Assembly: GCA_036388475.1 (NCBI GenBank)
Contig: DASVRT010000027.1
Span: 12,518 to 76,517 of the forward strand
Source of the DNA: JALZHR01 sp036388475
GTDB lineage: Bacteria > Acidobacteriota > Blastocatellia > Pyrinomonadales > Pyrinomonadaceae
DNA length: 64,000 nt
Direction of reading: 5' to 3'
Below are positions 57,761-64,000 of the stretch, piece after piece. The translations under genes were made by a program, and so were the position numbers. The notes under the pieces were generated by a model. That model was not told the origin of the DNA. It searched no databases and saw only the letters and a list, made by a program, of their open reading frames with translations. Position 1 is the stretch's first letter, and each line of letters opens with the position of its first letter.

Positions 57761-58273
57761 CTACCTATTTTCTTCTCGTTCTTCACGTGGAGTTTCTTCG
57801 ACAACCACGATTTCTTCCGCCGGTTTAGCGCCGCCGTGGACTCTGTCTCTCATTCGCAAAACCAGAAACTGGTTGAAGAAAATGCCGACGGCAGCGACGA
57901 TGCAGAGCAGAACGCCGAGTATGCCGTAACCGAAAAGGCTTTCGGGAGTTAAATTGTTTTGTTTCGCATAGCTTACATAAACCTCGTTGAGCCACCAGGT
58001 TCTGACCAATACGAAAATCGAAAAAAACAAAAACGCCAGCCATAAAGCCCAGCCGCGGCGTTTAAGCCACAGAACGACGTTTGCCGAAATCAGCAGGGTG
58101 AGCGAGAAAATCCAAAGTCCCGTCCAATAAATGCCTGCATAAGCAAGAAAGCTTTCGGCAATATCTTTGGGGGCGAAACCGATGCTTTGCAGCTGCGCGT
58201 AGGAAAGATACGTCAAAACGCCCATTGCCGCGAGCGCAACGGCGAAAAGAATCAGGAAAATTTTTGTCCACAT
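57761..58273 (-). CDS. Four-helix inner-membrane protein of unknown function
   Basis: A 170-residue protein with four hydrophobic segments (about 5-27, 50-70, 75-95, 118-142) and a short charged tail ending in Glu/Arg. I do not recognise a family. Convergent with tRNA-Pro, downstream of htrA on the same strand. Confidence 0.7.
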   Translation of the reverse strand: MWTKIFLILFAVALAAMGVLTYLSYAQLQSIGFAPKDIAESFLAYAGIYWTGLWIFSLTLLISANVVLWLKRRGWALWLAFLFFSIFVLVRTWWLNEVYVSYAKQNNLTPESLFGYGILGVLLCIVAAVGIFFNQFLVLRMRDRVHGGAKPAEEIVVVEETPREEREENR

Positions 58274-58295
58274 GGCTTAAACTTGTAACACAAAG

Positions 58296-58339
58296 GCAAA
58301 AAAAAGTTAAGAGTCGAAAATATTTATTCGACTCTTAAC
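58296..58339 (-). terminator. Terminator downstream of htrA
   Basis: On the minus strand GTTAAGAGTCGAA pairs with TTCGACTCTTAAC (perfect) around an A/T loop, followed by TTTTTTTTG. Confidence 0.7.
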
Positions 58340-58362
58340 TGATTTTTCCGTCGCCCAAACAC

Positions 58363-59868
<1,506 letters not shown>

Positions 59869-60094
59869 TTTAACCTCTCAATCTTTCAAAATAAGCTTAT
59901 ATGAATTTTACTTCAAAGCAGAAAAATATTGAAAGCGTGAAATACTTTTGAATTTACTGAATTTGTTACGAGAAACAAACCGCTTTTGTTCAGGGCAATT
60001 TGAAAAAAAGTCTCGAAAAACCCAAATCTTTATAAACTTTTTATAAACTTCGCCGCCGGAGAAAATTCAAAGGGTTTGGGAACGCTTTGCACGA

Positions 60095-60245
60095 CTTGAA
60101 AAGCCTTTCGAATGACATTTCAAGCCCGCTGAATGACTCGAACGGCTCGTTGAACGGGTTGATTGTCTGTTGAACGAGTCGAACTGTTCGTTGAACGACT
60201 TGAAGATGGCTTTGAATGACTGTCAAAGCGCATTGATTGTCTTAA
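60095..60245. repeat. 21-bp tandem repeat, about seven degenerate copies
   Basis: Unit close to cgttgaacgacttgaanntg, period 21. It fills part of the gap 59869-60309 between htrA and the agmatinase gene. A 61-codon frame crosses it on the minus strand, but this is the same heptad effect as at the other two loci. Confidence 0.75.
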
Positions 60246-60309
60246 AAAGTCGATTGTTTGACCGAAACCGCCTCGTATCCGCTTTTTTCACGTGATTTCA
60301 CAGTTAACA

Positions 60310-61218
60310 CTATTTTCCGCGAACTCTCGGCGCGTCGTTTTGAAAGATGTAAGCGAGCGATTTATAGACGAGCTTGGCGCAGAGGAAAGCGGGCGCGTCG
60401 GAATTGTCGGTTTTGGAAAATTCGACCAAATCCATCCCGATAATGCGCTTTTTCGCGGCGAGCTTGCGTATCAGCGTGAGGGTTTCATACCAGCCGAGAC
60501 CGCCGGGTTCGGGAGTTCCGGTCGTCGGCACGAGGCTCGGGTCGAGCCCGTCGATATCAATCGTCAGATAAACATTTTCGGTCAGCGAATTGACCGCATC
60601 GTCAATCCAATCCGTGCGTCCGACTACGTCTTTCGCCCAGAAAATTTTGGTCGGCAAGCCGGAATCGAGCGAACGCGCCTCGTCGGCGGAAATCGAGCGA
60701 ATGCCGACCTGCACGGACGGAATGCGCAAATCCTTGACGACGCGAGCCATAATCGACGCGTGCGAGTGCGGCGTGCCGTCGTATTCGTCCCGCAAATCGG
60801 CGTGCGCGTCAATCTGCAAAATCGAGAGATTATGGAATTTTTCGGCGTGCGCGCGAATAACCGGCGCGGAAACGGAATGCTCGCCGCCGAGCATACACAA
60901 AAATTTATCTTCTTTGAGCAGTTCTCTGGTGCGCTCGTAAAGCGCGTTCATCATCGCTTCGGGCGTCGCGCGCGGCGCGAATTCTTCGAGCGTGTGAATG
61001 CCGAGCTTGTAAACTTCCGCGTCGGTTTCCTCGTCGTAAAGCTCCATATTGCGCGAAGCCTCGACAATCGCCATCGCGCCCGCTTCCGTGCCCGTGCCGT
61101 ATGAAACCGTGCCTTCGTAAGCGACCGGCAGCACGAGAATCCGCGCCGCCTCGAAGCCGGAAAATTCTTCTTCGGCAATGCCGCCGAAGTTCATCGGTAA
61201 ATTCGCTGATTCGCTCAT
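60310..61218 (-). CDS. speB: Agmatinase (ureohydrolase)
   Basis: A 302-residue ureohydrolase that splits agmatine to putrescine and urea. The two-manganese site is intact: GGEHSVSAPV (about residue 111), DAHADLRDEYDGTPHSHAS (about 135-153), and SIDIDGLDPSLVPTTGTPEPGG (about 219). The ATG at 61218 is preferred; the bases before it are a tttatc repeat that adds four spurious residues. The neighbours, SpeA and a deoxyhypusine-synthase-like gene, make a polyamine cluster. Confidence 0.92.
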   Translation of the reverse strand: MSESANLPMNFGGIAEEEFSGFEAARILVLPVAYEGTVSYGTGTEAGAMAIVEASRNMELYDEETDAEVYKLGIHTLEEFAPRATPEAMMNALYERTRELLKEDKFLCMLGGEHSVSAPVIRAHAEKFHNLSILQIDAHADLRDEYDGTPHSHASIMARVVKDLRIPSVQVGIRSISADEARSLDSGLPTKIFWAKDVVGRTDWIDDAVNSLTENVYLTIDIDGLDPSLVPTTGTPEPGGLGWYETLTLIRKLAAKKRIIGMDLVEFSKTDNSDAPAFLCAKLVYKSLAYIFQNDAPRVRGK

Positions 61219-61301
61219 ATCATTTATCATTTATCGTTTATCGTTTATCGTTTATCGTTTCTTAATTCTTCTGATAAATGATAAATGATAAATGTTGAAT
61301 G

Positions 61302-62363
61302 TTAAGGAATATCAATTCCCAAGTCCTTACCGGCAAACGTAAAGCTCGGACGCTTGCGACCTTTCATATATTTTGCCGCCGTCTGCGAGAGCGCCGTGAC
61401 CAGCATCGGAACGGCGATTGACGGGTCGCTGGCGACGTAAGCGGTCGTCGCGTTTTTCAATAATTTCCCGAAAACCTGCGTGTGATTTCCGCTGATGGAA
61501 GGCGTGCGAACGTCGAGCGGCGAGGCGTCGGTCGTGACCGAAATCGCGTATTTGTGACCGCGCACGTTCGTCCGCGTGATATACGAGGAAAGCTCGGCGA
61601 CGTTGACCATATTCTGGCTGCAAATGCTGCCCAGAGTAATGATGCCGGAATTGCGCGTGCGCTGCGTAATCTGCATCATCTCCATCGTGTCCTGAACCGA
61701 ATCGAAAATAAGCTGGATTTTTTTCTCGAAGCGCGCGCGGGCGATGCCGACGCTCAATTCCGAGCCGAGCAAATCGGGACAGAAAACCGGCACGCGCGAT
61801 TTGTAAGCGGCGGTTAAGATGCCGTCTTCGTGGGCGATTTCCGCCAATTCGCGTCCGAGCAGGTGCAGAAATTCACGCACCGAATACGGTCGCGACAATT
61901 CAAATTGATTGATGACGCTGCCGATCCATTCGTCGGCTTCGCGAAACTCGTCCTGATTGACCAGCACGTCGCCCATTCGATATATTTCCGACGATTCCAG
62001 CTCCTCGTCCGACATCGAAGGATGCGCCTGGTAATGATTGCGTCCGAGCGTTTCGTGGATGTCGTGAAAAATAACCGTGCCCGACAGAACCAGCACGTCG
62101 ACGAAACGGTTTTTGATAACGTAAGCCAGCAGCCGGCGCATACCCGATGGAATCAAATTTCCCGAACCGCACAGATAAATCGTCGAGTTGTCGTCGAGCA
62201 TATCGAGCCAGATGCGGTGCGCTTCGGCAAGCTGTTTCGCGCCGAAACCCGCGCCTTCCATTTTTTCCAGCAGTCCGGCGACCGAGCGGTCGCGGTCCAC
62301 CGGAATCGGTCGGGTCGGGACGGTTAAGAATTTTGAAGTCTTCGGTTTACGTTGGGTTGCCAT
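61302..62363 (-). CDS. Deoxyhypusine synthase family protein
   Basis: A 353-residue protein of the DHS superfamily: LCGSGNLIPSGMRRLLAYVIKNRFVDVLVLSGTVIFHDIHETLG, AYKSRVPVFCPDLLGSELSVGI, and SISGNHTQVFGKLLKNATTAYVASDPSIAVP, whose Lys corresponds to the catalytic lysine region of DHS (WGK). Bacteria lack eIF5A, so such enzymes are thought to make homospermidine or similar polyamines with NAD. It lies between agmatinase and SpeA on the same strand. The exact product is not known from sequence. Confidence 0.85.
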   Translation of the reverse strand: MATQRKPKTSKFLTVPTRPIPVDRDRSVAGLLEKMEGAGFGAKQLAEAHRIWLDMLDDNSTIYLCGSGNLIPSGMRRLLAYVIKNRFVDVLVLSGTVIFHDIHETLGRNHYQAHPSMSDEELESSEIYRMGDVLVNQDEFREADEWIGSVINQFELSRPYSVREFLHLLGRELAEIAHEDGILTAAYKSRVPVFCPDLLGSELSVGIARARFEKKIQLIFDSVQDTMEMMQITQRTRNSGIITLGSICSQNMVNVAELSSYITRTNVRGHKYAISVTTDASPLDVRTPSISGNHTQVFGKLLKNATTAYVASDPSIAVPMLVTALSQTAAKYMKGRKRPSFTFAGKDLGIDIP

Positions 62364-62393
62364 AGATTCTCCGATAATAAATTTTTGTAAAAA

Positions 62394-62627
62394 CTAAACA
62401 GATACTTTTTCAGCCGTGTAGAACTCTAAATAATTGCAATGCGGGCAGCGAAAGGCGCGGACGGTTAATGCCAGGCGGTTTTTCGTTTTGAGCCCGCTCC
62501 AAAACGATTCTTCCGGCACGCCTTCGACCCAGACGGATTCCATTTTTATCTGGTAATCTCCGCGGTCAACTACAAAGCCTTCCTGCATTGAACTCCGGCA
62601 TTTCGGACAAATTATCTCGACAGTCAT
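62394..62627 (-). CDS. Small zinc-ribbon protein
   Basis: A 77-residue protein with two CxxC pairs (IICPKCRSSM at the N-terminus and FRCPHCNYLEFY near the C-terminus), typical of a zinc ribbon of unknown role. It is 6 bp downstream of SpeA and 30 bp upstream of the DHS-like gene, hence in the polyamine operon. Confidence 0.75.
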   Translation of the reverse strand: MTVEIICPKCRSSMQEGFVVDRGDYQIKMESVWVEGVPEESFWSGLKTKNRLALTVRAFRCPHCNYLEFYTAEKVSV

Positions 62628-62632
62628 AAAAG

Positions 62633-64000
62633 CTACGAGTTTTCATTTTCGTTCGGCAAAAGATAGGTGTAGGAATTGATTTTGCTTTCGTAAAATTCCA
62701 TTAATTCATTGCCTTCTTTCATCGAAATCTCACCGTCTTTAATTCTTTTCATCACGATGCGGCGGAAGCCGTCGTGCATCTGTCCGGCTTCAAAGCGCGC
62801 CGAGAGCAGCGAATCGCCGAGCGTCGCGCCCTGTATAACTTTTTTAATGATGAAACCGCCCTCGTCGATATGAATATGCGCTTCGTGCGGCACGCCGAAC
62901 AGATTATGATTATTGCCCATTACTTCCTGATACGCGCCGACCAGCATCATCGACAGATAATACGGTTCGCCTGCTACTAACTTGTGCAATTCCAAAACCG
63001 GCTTGACGTCGTGCAAATCCACGAACTTTTCGACCACGCCGTCCGAATCGCAGGTTATATCACATAGCGTAGCATATTCCGTCGGCTTTTTGTTGAGTTT
63101 GTGGATTGGAATAATCGGGAAAAGCTGCTCCAAAGCCCAGTTGTCCGGCATCGAGCGAAAGACGGAAAAGTTTGCCAGATATTTTGCGCAGAGCAGCTTG
63201 CGCAAATCGTCAAACTCCTCAGATACATACTTTTTCTGCTGTGCAAACTGGTCGGCGCGCTCGCAGATGTCCCAGAACAAAACCTCGCCCTTACCACGGT
63301 CTTCGAGCGAAATCAAGCCGAGGTTAAACATCGTAAACAGTTCTTCGCGGTTTTCGAGAGCGTCGTGATAATACTCTTGATAATTTTTGCCGGTTAAAGT
63401 TTCGCGCAAATCGAAAAGCTCTTTGACGACCTGCGGATCGTCCACGTTGACTTTTATCGGATCGGCGATGTCTTCGACGACGGTTTCGATTTCGTCCTGA
63501 ATGTTCGTTACTAAAATTGCGTGGTAAGCCGAAAGATAACGACCGGATTCCTGAATAATCGTCGGATGCGGGACATTTTCATCATCGCAAACCTGCTTAA
63601 TGACATAAATTACGTCATTAGCGAATTCCTGCGCGTTATAATTCGCCGAACTCTCGAAAGACGTTTTCGAGCCGTCGTAATCAACTGCCATTCCGCCGCC
63701 GACGTCGAGAAATTCAACCGGAATTTCCATCTTCCGGATTTTCGCGTAAGTGCGGGCGGCTTCCTTCATCGCGTTTTTAATGCGCTTAATGTCTGTGAGC
63801 TGCGAACCGATATGAAAATGCAGCAGCTTGAGCATATCAATGCGTCCGGCTTCTTGAAGGCGACGAATAACTTCTAAAATCTCCGTTGTGGTCAAACCGA
63901 ACTTTGCCGCTTCGCCGCCGCTTTTTTCCCATTTGCCTGAACCTTTTGAATAAAGCTTGACGCGCACGCCGACCATCGGCAGTTTCGCTTCCGGGTTTTC
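62633..64000 (-). CDS. speA: Biosynthetic arginine decarboxylase SpeA, C-terminal part (5' end outside window)
   Basis: At least 455 residues in an open frame that runs to the window edge, so the N-terminus is missing. It shows the alanine-racemase-like PLP fold with HFHIGSQLTDI, EFLDVGGGMAVDYDGSKTS, IIQESGRYLSAYHAILV and a C-terminal barrel with GVPHEAHIHIDEGG. It decarboxylates arginine to agmatine, the substrate of the downstream agmatinase. The usual length is about 630 residues. Confidence 0.95.
   Translation of the reverse strand, partial: ENPEAKLPMVGVRVKLYSKGSGKWEKSGGEAAKFGLTTTEILEVIRRLQEAGRIDMLKLLHFHIGSQLTDIKRIKNAMKEAARTYAKIRKMEIPVEFLDVGGGMAVDYDGSKTSFESSANYNAQEFANDVIYVIKQVCDDENVPHPTIIQESGRYLSAYHAILVTNIQDEIETVVEDIADPIKVNVDDPQVVKELFDLRETLTGKNYQEYYHDALENREELFTMFNLGLISLEDRGKGEVLFWDICERADQFAQQKKYVSEEFDDLRKLLCAKYLANFSVFRSMPDNWALEQLFPIIPIHKLNKKPTEYATLCDITCDSDGVVEKFVDLHDVKPVLELHKLVAGEPYYLSMMLVGAYQEVMGNNHNLFGVPHEAHIHIDEGGFIIKKVIQGATLGDSLLSARFEAGQMHDGFRRIVMKRIKDGEISMKEGNELMEFYESKINSYTYLLPNENENS

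Overview
The window reads like an Acidobacteriota chromosome, most plausibly Blastocatellia. This is inferred from gene content, not from a marker-gene search: a CarboxypepD_reg/TonB-dependent receptor, Ser/Thr kinases fused to a WD40/TolB-like propeller or carrying TPRs, an ECF sigma factor beside such a kinase, DUF1343 and SSS transporters, and moderate GC with many A/T-rich intergenic hairpins. No insertion sequence, prophage or CRISPR array was seen.

Region by region. 0-17 kb: the end of a TPR protein, then a peptidoglycan-sugar salvage island (exported NagZ-type GH3, SSS symporter, MurQ, TonB-like protein, BadF-type sugar kinase, LysR regulator, a beta-lactamase/NamZ fusion, a TonB-dependent receptor, NagA). 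18-21 kb: surface-glycan genes (DegT aminotransferase, sugar transferase, methyltransferase). 21-26.6 kb: pyruvate dehydrogenase E1alpha, E1beta and E2 with small genes between them; an orphan gene sits between two copies of the E2 3' end. 26.7-40 kb: DsbD, cysteine dioxygenase, a lipoprotein, DUF1622, a membrane glycosyltransferase, CysS, an ECF sigma factor with a kinase/propeller protein, and small enzymes. 40-51.4 kb: HNH protein, RtcB RNA ligase, a kinase, a DUF433/DUF5615 toxin-antitoxin pair and the Ro60 orthologue Rsr. 51.7-55.3 kb: a dense minus-strand tRNA array (24 tRNA genes, one of them poorly paired). 55.9-64 kb: ThiL, MerR, tRNA-Pro, HtrA and a polyamine cluster (agmatinase, deoxyhypusine-synthase-like, Zn-ribbon, SpeA).

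The standout is a family of about 12 (possibly 13) small minus-strand RNAs between 45.7 and 53.8 kb. Each has a 5' strand with a GAAUGC-type core and, in most, CUACAU, plus a 3' strand ending in UUUUGUCG and the complement of its own 5' end. Outer and inner helices co-vary from copy to copy. Several enclose a tRNA-like module in which the T-arm and 3' acceptor strand come first, a short cap loop follows, then the 5' acceptor strand and D-arm. With rsr at 49-50.5 kb and rtcB at 41-42.5 kb, this matches bacterial Y RNAs (Yrl type), the tRNA-mimicking partners of Ro60. Normal bacterial loci are known to have one or two; here there is a diversified, partly tandem array threaded into a tRNA cluster, and two near-identical copies flank the toxin-antitoxin pair. 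The same tRNA array holds odd canonical tRNAs: three with C33 instead of U33 and two leucine-anticodon tRNAs without the long variable arm.

How the genes may work together: the first 17 kb can cut, import, phosphorylate and feed MurNAc/GlcNAc into glycolysis. The rsr/rtcB/Y-RNA/tRNA region looks like an RNA quality-control or repair island. The last 4 kb make polyamines from arginine.
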